Positions 44,375-53,597 of a stretch of DNA of 64,000 nt are shown in pieces. The notes under the pieces are model-generated. The model was not told the origin of the DNA, made no database searches, and worked only from the letters and a program-made list of their open reading frames with translations. Positions within the stretch are counted from its first letter, which is position 1. Every line of letters starts with the position of its first letter. This DNA comes from Rhodohalobacter mucosus (GTDB taxonomy: Bacteria > Bacteroidota > Rhodothermia > Balneolales > Balneolaceae), in contig NZ_QGGB01000010.1 in the NCBI RefSeq assembly GCF_003150675.1, positions 62,001-126,000 on the forward strand, written 5' to 3'. A program made the position numbers and the translations under genes.

Positions 44375-45034
44375 TCAGGCTTTGTCCCAGCCCTTTTTGC
44401 CTATGAGGGGTACGAACTTGAAGTGGCTGAGCTGCTCTTCCTCATAGCTGTCCTCCGATACCCTTGTAATTCGAATCATCACCTGACTCTCCTGATTTCC
44501 AACCGGCACCACGAGCCGTCCGCCCACGTTCAGCTGTTTCACCAGATCGTCGGGAACAACGGGTGCCCCCGCCGTCACTACGATACCGTCGTACGGAGCG
44601 TATGCGCTCCAGCCCATCGTACCGTCACCCAGTTTAAGGTGCGGGCGAAAACCCAGTTCCCTGAGAACCTTTTTGGCGTTGTGATAGAGCTCTTCCTGAC
44701 GTTCCACACTATATACCTCCGCTCCCATCTGGCAAAGAATGGCGGCCTGATATCCCGAACCTGTGCCGATCTCAAGAATCTTATCCCCTCTCTCTACCTG
44801 CAGCAGTTCCGTCTGAACCGCCACCGTGTAGGGCTGTGATATGGTCTGACCGCTCCCGATAGGCAGCGCGCTATCCTCATAGGCGCGGTTTTCCAGTGCC
44901 GTATCCACCATAATGTGGCGCGGAACCGTGCGGATTGCCTCAATAACGCGTTCATCCTGAATTCCTTTTGCCCGAACCTGATCTGCCAGCGCTTCCCTTC
45001 GCTGCCTGTATTTTCGATTGGATTTACCCTCCAT
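44375..45034 (-). CDS. pcm: Protein-L-isoaspartate O-methyltransferase
   Basis: A 219-residue SAM-dependent enzyme that starts the repair of isoaspartyl residues in aged proteins. It shows the N-terminal family block VPRHIMVDTALENRAYEDSALPIGSGQTISQPYTVA, the SAM site ILEIGTGSGYQAAIL, and VTAGAPVVPDDLVKQLNVGGRLVVPVG. Length is normal for the family. It is convergent with the TonB receptor at 41523-44300 and stands alone. Confidence 0.94.
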   Translation of the reverse strand: MEGKSNRKYRQRREALADQVRAKGIQDERVIEAIRTVPRHIMVDTALENRAYEDSALPIGSGQTISQPYTVAVQTELLQVERGDKILEIGTGSGYQAAILCQMGAEVYSVERQEELYHNAKKVLRELGFRPHLKLGDGTMGWSAYAPYDGIVVTAGAPVVPDDLVKQLNVGGRLVVPVGNQESQVMIRITRVSEDSYEEEQLSHFKFVPLIGKKGWDKA

Positions 45035-45192
45035 CAGCGGACCCCGTATGATTTGATATCATCCATATTGTTTACAGGATACGGATTTACGCACACTGAT
45101 TGAAATACATTCATCACCGGACCCGGCGGTTCATTACAGAACGGCTGATCCGGCGGGAAATCAAAAAATTTTTTAAATAACCTGAGATGAAG

Positions 45193-47682
45193 CTACGTGT
45201 CGAAAAGAAATTGCAGGGTTGTATACCAGGTTCTGGGAGGCGATGGAATGATGCCCGGACCCGGGTAGCCGGTGGCACGTCTTGTAAAGTATAAATTGTT
45301 AAAGAGGTTATTGATGCCGCTTTCAATCCTGAACCGTCCGGCGCTCCAGCTTACCGACACGTCTGCCACTCCATAGGCCGGAATGGCTCCCCTGATTCCG
45401 CTCTGGTTGTCGTTGATATTCCGGGAGGCATTTGAAGCGTCCGTGAACTGGCTTGAAAGGTACGTGTATTGCAGCCCCGCAAGAAAGTTTCTGTACCCCA
45501 GGGAAGCACCCGCCTTGAGGTTCAAAGAGGGTACGAATTCAACATGATTCCCTTCCACGCCCGGAATTTCTGAGTCCAGATATTCCGACCGGGTAACTGC
45601 TGTATTGAGATAGAGATTGAACCGGGCCTGGGTTATGCCTGGACGAAATGTGCCCAATACATTCCACTCCACAAGTGATTCAACACCGGCCATAAACGCC
45701 CTTCCAATATTCCCGCGAAAGCGAACCACACGGCCTGTCTCAACCTCTTCACCGGTGGCGTCCACGCGTGTTTCAGCCCTCAAAACCTCACCTAAACGGT
45801 CATCATACATCAAACCAAAAGCGCCCGCTTCAAACGAAAGCCATTCTCCCAGCCTGCCTCTCACCCCAATGTCGCCCGTAAATCCACTCTCATCCGTAAT
45901 GTCAGGATCCACCTGGAACGACGGATTGACAATGCGGATATCGTTAAACGTGACGGATCGATAGTTCTGTGAAAAGTTTCCATAGAACTCAATGCCTGGG
46001 TCCGGCAGGTAGCTGAGCCCGATTCCAAGAAGCACGAATTGCCGGTCGAATTCGCGATTCTCCTCAAAGGTCCTGTTCAGAATGGGATTTCCTGAAAGAT
46101 CAAAATTGACGCGCTTGTAGCTTCCTGTACTCTCTGTCTTAATATATTCGTAGCGGAAGCCGGGTGTCACTGAAAAGTTGTCTTTCAGGTAAAGAATATG
46201 CTCTCCAAACAGTGCCAGGTTCCGGTTCGGGAAATCAAAATCGGACTGATTGGGATAGTCGGGGAAGGTATCGTTTGCAAGTGTAAAATCCGGGGCAGCG
46301 GATGCACTGCCGGGACCTTGCACTGCACGGTTATCCGACTTGTAGAACTTCGATCCGATCAAAAATACGGCATTGCGTGAACCGACTGTATACCGGTGTA
46401 GAAATCGTGCCTCTGTTCCCCAGTTGCTGAAATCACCAATAATGAGGTCGCGGGGCGCGTCCGGATCGTCCTGTTGAGAAACGCGATTTGTGCGGAAACC
46501 GACCGACTTTCTGGAGGCATCAAGCCCGTATGCTACGAGACTGAAACGTGTTCTGAATGAAAACCGGTGATCCAGCTGAAGAGATGCAAGGCGCCAGTCC
46601 ACTGCAAACCAGTTTCGCTCCCGGTTGCTTTGGAATGGATTGTTGATAAACTGTACATCCGTGAGCCCGCCCGGCTGCCGGGCCAGGTAGGTCAGATATG
46701 TTGCATCCAGGCTTAACCGGGTTTTCTCAGATAGTTCTGCATCCAGGTAGAGATAGAGGTTATCTGAATCAAAGCCCGAATTCGGTCGAAAGCCATTGCC
46801 TTCCTTGTAATTGTAGTATGCATAATAACCGACCTTCCCCGCATTTCCGCTCACGCTGTTAAAAGAGGTCAGCAGTCCGTTTGAACCTGCGGTTTGCCGG
46901 GTGCGAAGTTCAAACACCTCGTTCGGATCCGGCTTGTTCATCTGGAAATTGACCAGACCTCCGAACTGGGTTCCATACTGCAGCGATGCGGCTCCCCGAA
47001 TCACCTGGATCTCCTCCACCGCTTCTGCCGGTGGTGTATAGTAGCTTTCCGGGTAGCCCAAAACATCCGCGCTGATATCATATCCGTTCTGCCGGATGTT
47101 AAAGTTGGATGACCTGTTGGGGTCCAGTCCCCGACCACCGATATTGAGTTGCAGCCCCGCATCGTTGGATTCGAAAATGTTCAATCCTGACACCTTCGCA
47201 TAGACTTGCCTTGCATTGTTGGCTGCTTTATTTGCAAATACCCGGTTCAGCGCTATCACTTCATTTTTCTTGCCCGCAAAAATGGATGTTCCCTCAACTT
47301 CCCGAAGCCGCCTGATGGAAAACATGTCTTCACGCTGGTCCATCACTGTTACCTCGGTCAGCTCGCGAGCCAGTTCCTCCATTTCAATATTTATTTCCTG
47401 ATTTTCGCCTCGGATCTCTACATTTCTGGTTACCACTTCATAGCCAAGCAGGTAAAAATAGATCGTATATACCCCGTCCTGAAGGTTGCCCATTCTGTAT
47501 GTCCCTTCCTTGTCTGTGTTTACCACAATACCAGCACTGTTATTATATACATCCACCTGCGATAGAGGTTCTCCGCTCGCAGAGTCTGTAACCTTGCCGG
47601 TGATCGCATTTTGGGCATTCACCATACCGGGTAAAACGGCCAAAAAAAGTACAAGAAAACTATAGGCCTTTAATCTCATCAT
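45193..47682 (-). CDS. TonB-dependent receptor, FecA-like
   Basis: An 829-residue outer-membrane receptor: signal peptide (FLVLFLAVLPGMVNAQ), a carboxypeptidase-regulatory-like domain (ITGKVTDSASGEPLSQVDVYN), and a TonB-box/plug region (VFANKAANNARQVYAKVSGLNIFESNDAGLQLNIGGRGLDPNRS...VEEIQVIRGAASLQYGTQFGGLVNF). A beta-barrel follows, ending WYTTLQFLFDT. The plug style is that of iron-chelate receptors of the FecA group. Its start lies inside the end of the HTTM gene (23-base overlap), so it is the last gene of the DUF4856/imelysin/HTTM operon, which supports an iron or heme role. Confidence 0.9.
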   Translation of the reverse strand: MMRLKAYSFLVLFLAVLPGMVNAQNAITGKVTDSASGEPLSQVDVYNNSAGIVVNTDKEGTYRMGNLQDGVYTIYFYLLGYEVVTRNVEIRGENQEINIEMEELARELTEVTVMDQREDMFSIRRLREVEGTSIFAGKKNEVIALNRVFANKAANNARQVYAKVSGLNIFESNDAGLQLNIGGRGLDPNRSSNFNIRQNGYDISADVLGYPESYYTPPAEAVEEIQVIRGAASLQYGTQFGGLVNFQMNKPDPNEVFELRTRQTAGSNGLLTSFNSVSGNAGKVGYYAYYNYKEGNGFRPNSGFDSDNLYLYLDAELSEKTRLSLDATYLTYLARQPGGLTDVQFINNPFQSNRERNWFAVDWRLASLQLDHRFSFRTRFSLVAYGLDASRKSVGFRTNRVSQQDDPDAPRDLIIGDFSNWGTEARFLHRYTVGSRNAVFLIGSKFYKSDNRAVQGPGSASAAPDFTLANDTFPDYPNQSDFDFPNRNLALFGEHILYLKDNFSVTPGFRYEYIKTESTGSYKRVNFDLSGNPILNRTFEENREFDRQFVLLGIGLSYLPDPGIEFYGNFSQNYRSVTFNDIRIVNPSFQVDPDITDESGFTGDIGVRGRLGEWLSFEAGAFGLMYDDRLGEVLRAETRVDATGEEVETGRVVRFRGNIGRAFMAGVESLVEWNVLGTFRPGITQARFNLYLNTAVTRSEYLDSEIPGVEGNHVEFVPSLNLKAGASLGYRNFLAGLQYTYLSSQFTDASNASRNINDNQSGIRGAIPAYGVADVSVSWSAGRFRIESGINNLFNNLYFTRRATGYPGPGIIPSPPRTWYTTLQFLFDT

Positions 47683-49030
47683 TAAATGGTAAAATCCAGT
47701 CTCTGTGTTTAAATGAAGGTTCTATTTCTGAAAGATCCCGTTCCGGATCCACATATGGCCGGCTTGGCCGACCGTTCAGAGCCACATAACTCTCTGCATA
47801 TATTTCAGGATCTGATATTCCTCCTTCCCGGTAAATATCTTCGAGAAAATGAGCATACTCCAGAATAAAGTCGGGCTGTGTTGCCATCTGTTTTTCCTGA
47901 AAAGGGGTCAAAAAACGGGAGTTGTCTATAGCCATGCGCGTGCCGGTTTCAGGATCCACAACCCAAAACTGTGCGTAGCCTGCTTTTTCCATGAGCATTA
48001 CACGCCAGGAAAAACGATACCCCTCTTCCGTCCAGAACAGTTCACCCGGGTAGAGCAGATACCGGAACGGCATCAGAAGCTGAACCAAAAAAAAGACGCC
48101 TATGATTCCGATCGACGCTTTCCTGAAGATGCTCTTTTGAAATCGATACGCTTTCCCGTTTTTGAATATTTCCGCAGGTACCCGAAGCAGTCGGGCAATG
48201 GCTTCAAGGATTTTCTGATGAAACCCCGGATCGAAAAAAATCAGTGCAGCTCCAATCATGATGTAGGGAAACATGCCGATAGGAAAGAGAACCCTGGTAA
48301 GAAGATGAAATATGATAACCAGTATAAATGCAAACCAGCGTGTTCGCTTCATCAGCAGCAAGAATGGGATTGCGAGGTCGTACAGGGCTCCTCCCCAGCT
48401 GAACAGATAGTGAACCCATTCTTTTTGAAGCAAATCACCCAATAGCGGAATTGAGTACTTGGCGGGCAGCCAGATCGCAAGAGGCATGGCATGAATCAGC
48501 CACTCCGAATTGAGCTTGGCCAGGCCTGCGTAGAACCAAACGATACCCAGAAGCAGCTTGATGGAATCGATACTCCAGGATGGAACCAATTCTGACCGGA
48601 GCGAGGGGTTCCGGCGCGCATCCAATGAATAGTAGGCGTGAGCCGGAAGAAAGATCATCAAAAAGCTGAGTATGCTTATAAAATAGTAGTGATTCAGATA
48701 GGTCGTTTTATCCATCAGCTCTATGTAGGTAAAGCTGAGGAAAAAGGTGACCATAGCCAGCCGGTACTTAAACCCCGCCATCACAAAAAGAGCCGAAACA
48801 CCGCAGATCAGAAAGATCAGATAGGTCCAGTCTCCAATGGGTTTTACCCATTCAAAACCGTAGTAGGAGAAGAAAAAAGCAGGTTCAATATAGAGCTTTG
48901 AGATCCACCCGTTTGCAGCAAACCGAACCACGCTGACCGCCATTAGCAACCCGAACACAATCCGGAAAAGAGCCAGCGGGGCCGCGTGGGAGTGCCGGTT
49001 CAGGTAGTCTCGGGCAGATTGAACAAACAT
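47660..49030 (-). CDS. HTTM-domain membrane protein (vitamin K-dependent carboxylase-like)
   Basis: A 456-residue protein with about 9-10 membrane helices and the HTTM pattern: APLALFRIVFGLLMAVSVVRF, YFFSYYGFEWVKP, YIELMDKTTYLNHYYFISILSFLMIFLPAHAYYSLD, WFYAGLAKLNSEWL. It is related to the membrane part of vertebrate gamma-glutamyl carboxylase, and the C-terminal soluble part is present. Bacterial members have unknown chemistry. Here it sits between an imelysin-like protein (7-base gap) and an overlapping TonB receptor, a grouping this reader associates with iron acquisition in Bacteroidota. Its role in uptake is not established. Confidence 0.85.
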   Translation of the reverse strand: MFVQSARDYLNRHSHAAPLALFRIVFGLLMAVSVVRFAANGWISKLYIEPAFFFSYYGFEWVKPIGDWTYLIFLICGVSALFVMAGFKYRLAMVTFFLSFTYIELMDKTTYLNHYYFISILSFLMIFLPAHAYYSLDARRNPSLRSELVPSWSIDSIKLLLGIVWFYAGLAKLNSEWLIHAMPLAIWLPAKYSIPLLGDLLQKEWVHYLFSWGGALYDLAIPFLLLMKRTRWFAFILVIIFHLLTRVLFPIGMFPYIMIGAALIFFDPGFHQKILEAIARLLRVPAEIFKNGKAYRFQKSIFRKASIGIIGVFFLVQLLMPFRYLLYPGELFWTEEGYRFSWRVMLMEKAGYAQFWVVDPETGTRMAIDNSRFLTPFQEKQMATQPDFILEYAHFLEDIYREGGISDPEIYAESYVALNGRPSRPYVDPERDLSEIEPSFKHRDWILPFNDEIKGL

Positions 49031-49037
49031 AAGCTAT

Positions 49038-50174
49038 TTAATCACCATCGGCGTCCACATAGTCAACACTGATGTTTAGCGCCTGCAGCATATCCACCTT
49101 CATGAAAACAACATTTTTTTGCAGTTCATCGTAGGCGTTGAGCATGCGGATATTGTCGTTCTCAACCTGGTCGGCAAAGTTTTGCTGCAATGATTCAAGT
49201 TCGCTTCTGGCACTCTCAAACTGACTGTTTATAAGCACACTCAGCTGTGAACCGTCTCTCCTGCTGTCAAGATAGTCAAGGTAAGAGTTCAGGCTTTCAC
49301 CGCTTCCTGTACCGTTAACGTGGTTTCCGTTGAAAAAATCCTGAACGGCACTGAGTGCCTCAAGTGCAAGCTGCCTTGAAAAGCTTCCGTGATACAGTGC
49401 CTCAACGTGTGTTGGAAGCGGCGTTCCCGAGAAGACTCCAGCAGGTATGCCCACTTTCCCGGCCCGAAGCCATTTTTCATAGTAAAATATGTAGTCGTTC
49501 ACCATCATATCGATCGACGCATTGGCCCCGTTACCGCTATTGTCTGTAAACTCATCCCGGTAGCCGGTTTCCCATGCATTCAAAACGTTTCCAGCGAGGC
49601 CCGCTATACGGGCACTTAGCGTCTGCAAATAGCTGCGGTACAAAGGAGCATCGGCACCTTCCGAGTACAAGGCAAGAATTTCGGCTTCGCTTCCGGCGGC
49701 CCCATACAGCAGATAGTCGAGTGCCGGAAATCCCTGGGCATCAAGCTGCGACGGCAGATCCAGATTGATATCGTTCAGGGATACATTTTCTACAATCTGC
49801 GCTGTATCCGACGGGTAACTGTTCAGGTAGTTTCGCAGATTGATTCCCTGAGCTCCCACCTGCATGGCAGGGCCTATTTCGTACATCGAAACCTTCTGGA
49901 AACTCAGATATGCGGTTTCAAATGCATTCCGGAGCGCCAACAATTCATCTGCAGCCGGATTGGCTGAAAAATCTGCTGCAGCCGACTCCAGCGCTTCGGC
50001 ATCGGCCACAAAGTTTTGGTAGGCCGGTACAATCAGGTTATCGGCCCAGTTAGTCAGTATGGCACTTCGATCAAAATCGTCGGGGTCGGGTCCCAGGGGA
50101 CCATCATCCGTACAGCCGTGCATAAGCACAGCGGTTGAAAATATAAGAAGTGTTAAAATTGAGTATCTCTTCAT
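49038..50174 (-). CDS. Imelysin-like lipoprotein
   Basis: A 378-residue lipoprotein (STAVLMHGC lipobox, then an acidic/proline linker GPLGPDPDD). The all-helical body has the imelysin pattern: ILTNWADNLIVPAYQNFVADAEAL, ELLALRNAFETAYLSFQKVSMYEIGPA, LDAQGFPALDYLLYG, and YFYYEKWLRAGKVGIPAGVF-like sequence. The GxHxxE motif of EfeO/imelysin-type proteins is replaced by GFPALDY, as in the Bacteroidota branch, so direct metal binding by that motif is not supported. It is the second gene of the operon and probably a surface or periplasmic partner of the TonB receptor. Confidence 0.85.
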   Translation of the reverse strand: MKRYSILTLLIFSTAVLMHGCTDDGPLGPDPDDFDRSAILTNWADNLIVPAYQNFVADAEALESAAADFSANPAADELLALRNAFETAYLSFQKVSMYEIGPAMQVGAQGINLRNYLNSYPSDTAQIVENVSLNDINLDLPSQLDAQGFPALDYLLYGAAGSEAEILALYSEGADAPLYRSYLQTLSARIAGLAGNVLNAWETGYRDEFTDNSGNGANASIDMMVNDYIFYYEKWLRAGKVGIPAGVFSGTPLPTHVEALYHGSFSRQLALEALSAVQDFFNGNHVNGTGSGESLNSYLDYLDSRRDGSQLSVLINSQFESARSELESLQQNFADQVENDNIRMLNAYDELQKNVVFMKVDMLQALNISVDYVDADGD

Positions 50175-50257
50175 AGCGGATGTTCAACAAATTTTAAATG
50201 CAAAATGGTCCCCGCTCCAGGCAACCATTTTGCAGAATCAAATTCTCGGATTACAAA

Positions 50258-51481
50258 TTATCCCGCAGCCTCTTCAATACTAAAATTGAACGGTGCAGCG
50301 ATATCATCTGAAAGTGCATCCAGGGTTTCAGGGGTCAGGTCCCAGAGACCATTGGGTCCATCACCCAGCATTCGATCTAAGAAAGACTGAACTTCACTGC
50401 CGGTGAAATAGGGTTCATCCGAACCGGGAACGCGCGTGAACTGCAGGCTGTAAATAAATCCGTAAGCTTCGGAAAGGTCATGGAAAATGGCTCCATAGTC
50501 GGGAGAGTTTCCTTCCAGGATAGTTTTGGCAGACTCGAGATAAAAAACTGCGCGGATACCAATGATCTCCGATATTCTTTGACGTATAATTTCAGCCTGC
50601 TCGTCGCGTACATCGTAGGCGCCTGCCACAATAGCTGCACGACCCCTTTTGAACGCATTGAAAATTTCCTCTGCAATTCCTGCAAAATCATCGTCATTTT
50701 CCACACGGCCAAGGTATTTGTCCAGAAAACTGTCTGCACTTCCCAGTTCAGTCAGCGGATCGGCCTGATTCGACGCTGCACCGAAAAGATATCCATAGGC
50801 TTCATCCCACTTATGTTCCATTGTTGTATAGCTGGTACCGTCAACAAGCACTTCATTGTCATTGTCTTCGCGGTTGGTACCTGCATCCAGTACGGACGAA
50901 CTCAGATAGTTATTCAGCATCTGGTCTGTCATCAGCGCACCGATCAGTGATTTGGTGACCATCTGATTGTACTCCAGACCCTGCGCATTAACATAGCGTA
51001 CGGATGTGCCGTCAGCAATCTGACCGGCCTGACCCGGTGAGGCAAGTGTATTTTCGTTCGGGAACACTTCGCTTACCTGGCCTGAAATCCATGATTCAAA
51101 CTCATTCCTTATCTGAACGCTTTCAGAGGCATTTGATGAGAAATAGTCCTCCGATGCTGCAACTTTCTCCTTGATGCTCTTGGTTTCGCTGTTCAGCTCC
51201 GGATTTGAGAACGGATCTGCATTGCCACCCGACGCATCCCGATTGCGATACATCTGGAGCAGCAGGCTTTCTGTCGCGCCGTCAAAGTCCATCATGGTGC
51301 TGATCAGCTCTTCAGCCATCAGGATTCTTGCGGTTTGTCCGGAGAAGCTGACTGTGGATGAGCCGTTCCTTGTAAATTCATAGACCTCAGGTTCGTCTAT
51401 AGCGACTTCGGTGTTGTTGTCATTCACACATGATACCAATATGAAAGCCAGTAAAAATAGTGGGATAGATTTCTTGTACAT
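50258..51481 (-). CDS. DUF4856 lipoprotein
   Basis: A 407-residue lipoprotein (FLLAFILVSC lipobox). The body matches DUF4856 by the opening VYEFTRNGSSTVSFSGQTARILMAEELISTM, the central YTTMEHKWDEAYGYLFGAA, and the closing YGFIYSLQFTRVPGSDEPYFTGSEVQSFLDRML. It is all-helical in appearance and distantly reminiscent of imelysins. Nothing is known of its chemistry. It is the first gene of the four-gene leftward operon; upstream lie two matching palindromes that look like operators. Confidence 0.85.
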   Translation of the reverse strand: MYKKSIPLFLLAFILVSCVNDNNTEVAIDEPEVYEFTRNGSSTVSFSGQTARILMAEELISTMMDFDGATESLLLQMYRNRDASGGNADPFSNPELNSETKSIKEKVAASEDYFSSNASESVQIRNEFESWISGQVSEVFPNENTLASPGQAGQIADGTSVRYVNAQGLEYNQMVTKSLIGALMTDQMLNNYLSSSVLDAGTNREDNDNEVLVDGTSYTTMEHKWDEAYGYLFGAASNQADPLTELGSADSFLDKYLGRVENDDDFAGIAEEIFNAFKRGRAAIVAGAYDVRDEQAEIIRQRISEIIGIRAVFYLESAKTILEGNSPDYGAIFHDLSEAYGFIYSLQFTRVPGSDEPYFTGSEVQSFLDRMLGDGPNGLWDLTPETLDALSDDIAAPFNFSIEEAAG

Positions 51482-51516
51482 CTTAGTGAAAAGGGATATT
51501 TGTTTGTGATTCTTTA

Positions 51517-51533
51517 TTTAGAAGGAATCTAAA
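51517..51533. promoter_or_regulatory. Operator-like palindrome 1 upstream of the iron-type operon
   Basis: TTTAGA-AGGAA-TCTAAA, a perfect 6-5-6 inverted repeat, 36 bases before the DUF4856 start codon. The form recalls DtxR/MntR- or Fur-type metalloregulator sites, which would fit an iron locus; the regulator is not identified. Confidence 0.55.
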
Positions 51534-51565
51534 GTAAGGGCATGCAGAACGAATATCAACCTCTA

Positions 51566-51582
51566 TGTAGACTAAATCTAAA
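51566..51582. promoter_or_regulatory. Operator-like palindrome 2, same architecture
   Basis: TGTAGA-CTAAA-TCTAAA has the same 6-5-6 layout with one mismatch, 49 bases from the first site. Two spaced sites suggest cooperative repression. The remaining gap up to pckA (51583-51815) is AT-rich without other recognised elements and must hold the pckA promoter. Confidence 0.5.
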
Positions 51583-51815
51583 TTAAAATTGCCTCTTCTA
51601 AATCCTCAACGGGATCTGTTAAATGTCTATTTCCGCGCCGTGAAATTTTTCTGAAAATGAACCCCCTCAATGGGTGGAAAAGCTCTGATAGGTACTGATT
51701 TATGATTATATTGAGTGAAAGATCTACGGCCATTCAAAATTCTCGATGAAAATTTTTTTACGAATAAATTAAAAAGCTAAAACTGACTACCATCTCAATA
51801 CAAAACAACCAGATT

Positions 51816-53408
51816 ATGACGAATACTGAACTTGATCTCTCAAAGCACAGTATTACTGTGAAAAACATTATCAGAAACCCTGCTCCATCCAGATTTTATG
51901 AGGAAGCCATCAAATTCGATCCCGGCTCCGCCATCACAAGTGACGGTGCTCTTGCTGTCCGATCCGGTAAACGGACGGGCCGAAGCCCGGCCGATAAACG
52001 GGTTGTTAATACCGATGGAATCAGCGATGACGTGTGGTGGGGAAACATCAACATTCCACTTGATGTGCATACCTTTCGCATTAATCTTCAGCGCGGTATA
52101 GACTACCTGAATACACGCGAAAGGCTCTACGTTACGGATGGATTTGCAGGGTGGGACCCGAAATACCGGCTTAAAGTCAGAATAATCGCAGAGCGCCCGT
52201 ATCACGGCTTATTCATGCAGAACATGCTTATCCGTCCCACTGAAGAGGAGCTCGCTGAGTTTGGAGAGCCCGATTTTGTGGTTTACAATGCCGGTAAATT
52301 TCCTGCCAACCAGTTTACGGAAGGCATGACATCCGACGCCAGCGTGGACGTCAATTTCGACACCAATGAAATGATCATTCTGGGTACGGAATATGCGGGT
52401 GAGATGAAGAAGGGCATCTTTACGGTAATGCACTATCTCATGCCGAAAAGAGATGTACTTTCCATGCACTGTTCAGCCAACGAAGGCGACGACCCCTCTG
52501 ACGTGGCACTCTTTTTCGGTTTGTCAGGCACAGGTAAAACCACTCTCTCTGCCGATGCAAGCCGAAAACTGATCGGTGATGACGAGCACTGCTGGAGCGA
52601 TAACGGCGTCTTCAACATTGAGGGCGGATGCTACGCCAAAACCATCAATCTCTCCAAGGAGAAAGAACCTGAAATTTACGATGCCATCAAATTCGGCACG
52701 GTTCTGGAAAATGTGATCTACGATGAGAAAACCAGGGAGGTGGACTATGATGACACCAGCATCACCCAGAACACACGTGCCTCCTACCCGATTGAGCATA
52801 TCTCCAACGCTAAGATTCCATGTATTGCGGGTCACCCGAAAAACATCATTTTTCTGACCTATGACGCTTTCGGAGTACTACCTCCTGTTAGCAAACTGAC
52901 CCCGGAACAGGCCATGTATCACTTTATCAGCGGATATACCGCAAAAGTAGCCGGTACGGAAGTGGGCGTCACCGAACCCCAGGCCACCTTTTCTGCATGT
53001 TTTGGCGCAGCATTCCTTGTATGGCCACCCTCTAAATATGCGGAAATGCTTGCCGAAAAAATGAGGGCGCACAATACCAGTGCGTGGCTTATTAACACGG
53101 GAATTACCGGGGGTGCCTATGGCACAGGCAGCAGGATCAATCTCAAGAATACCCGGTCTATTGTTGAGGCCATTCACAATGGTGAGCTTGAAAATGTACA
53201 AACGAAACCAGATGAAGTATTCGGTTTTGAAATCCCGACCACGTGTCCGAATGTTCCGTCTGATATCCTTCTTCCAAAACAGACGTGGGACAATCCGGAT
53301 GAATATGACAAGCAGGCGAAAAAACTGGCAGATCTCTTCATTAATAATTTCAAAAAGTATGAAGAGGACAGCAGCGATGAAATAATCAACGCAGGGCCAA
53401 ACGTTTGA
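51816..53408 (+). CDS. pckA: Phosphoenolpyruvate carboxykinase (ATP)
   Basis: A 530-residue cytosolic enzyme converting oxaloacetate and ATP to phosphoenolpyruvate, the entry to gluconeogenesis. It shows the early block [19 protein letters not shown], the P-loop [13 protein letters not shown] (about 235-247), the metal/substrate motif [26 protein letters not shown], the [10 protein letters not shown] segment, and [11 protein letters not shown] near the C-terminus. Length is normal for the ATP-dependent form. It is a single gene with a very strong terminator. Confidence 0.96.
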   Translation: MTNTELDLSKHSITVKNIIRNPAPSRFYEEAIKFDPGSAITSDGALAVRSGKRTGRSPADKRVVNTDGISDDVWWGNINIPLDVHTFRINLQRGIDYLNTRERLYVTDGFAGWDPKYRLKVRIIAERPYHGLFMQNMLIRPTEEELAEFGEPDFVVYNAGKFPANQFTEGMTSDASVDVNFDTNEMIILGTEYAGEMKKGIFTVMHYLMPKRDVLSMHCSANEGDDPSDVALFFGLSGTGKTTLSADASRKLIGDDEHCWSDNGVFNIEGGCYAKTINLSKEKEPEIYDAIKFGTVLENVIYDEKTREVDYDDTSITQNTRASYPIEHISNAKIPCIAGHPKNIIFLTYDAFGVLPPVSKLTPEQAMYHFISGYTAKVAGTEVGVTEPQATFSACFGAAFLVWPPSKYAEMLAEKMRAHNTSAWLINTGITGGAYGTGSRINLKNTRSIVEAIHNGELENVQTKPDEVFGFEIPTTCPNVPSDILLPKQTWDNPDEYDKQAKKLADLFINNFKKYEEDSSDEIINAGPNV

Positions 53409-53450
53409 CCCCACCTGCATGATATAAATCCCCGACGGGATACTTCTTTA

Positions 53451-53496
53451 ACCGGACGCATCCGGATCTCAGGATCCGGATGCGTCCGGTTTTTTT
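53451..53496 (+). terminator. Rho-independent terminator after pckA
   Basis: A perfect 17-base stem with a 6-base loop (CTCAGG) is followed by a run of T; it starts 42 bases after the stop codon. Confidence 0.95.
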
Positions 53497-53597
53497 ATGC
53501 CTTATGCTTCCCGGGTCCTTCGCCAATTTTCCAATTGTATTTCTCTACAATGCTTGTATTTTCTTACATCCTTTTTTCACTTATCACATGATTGCAA

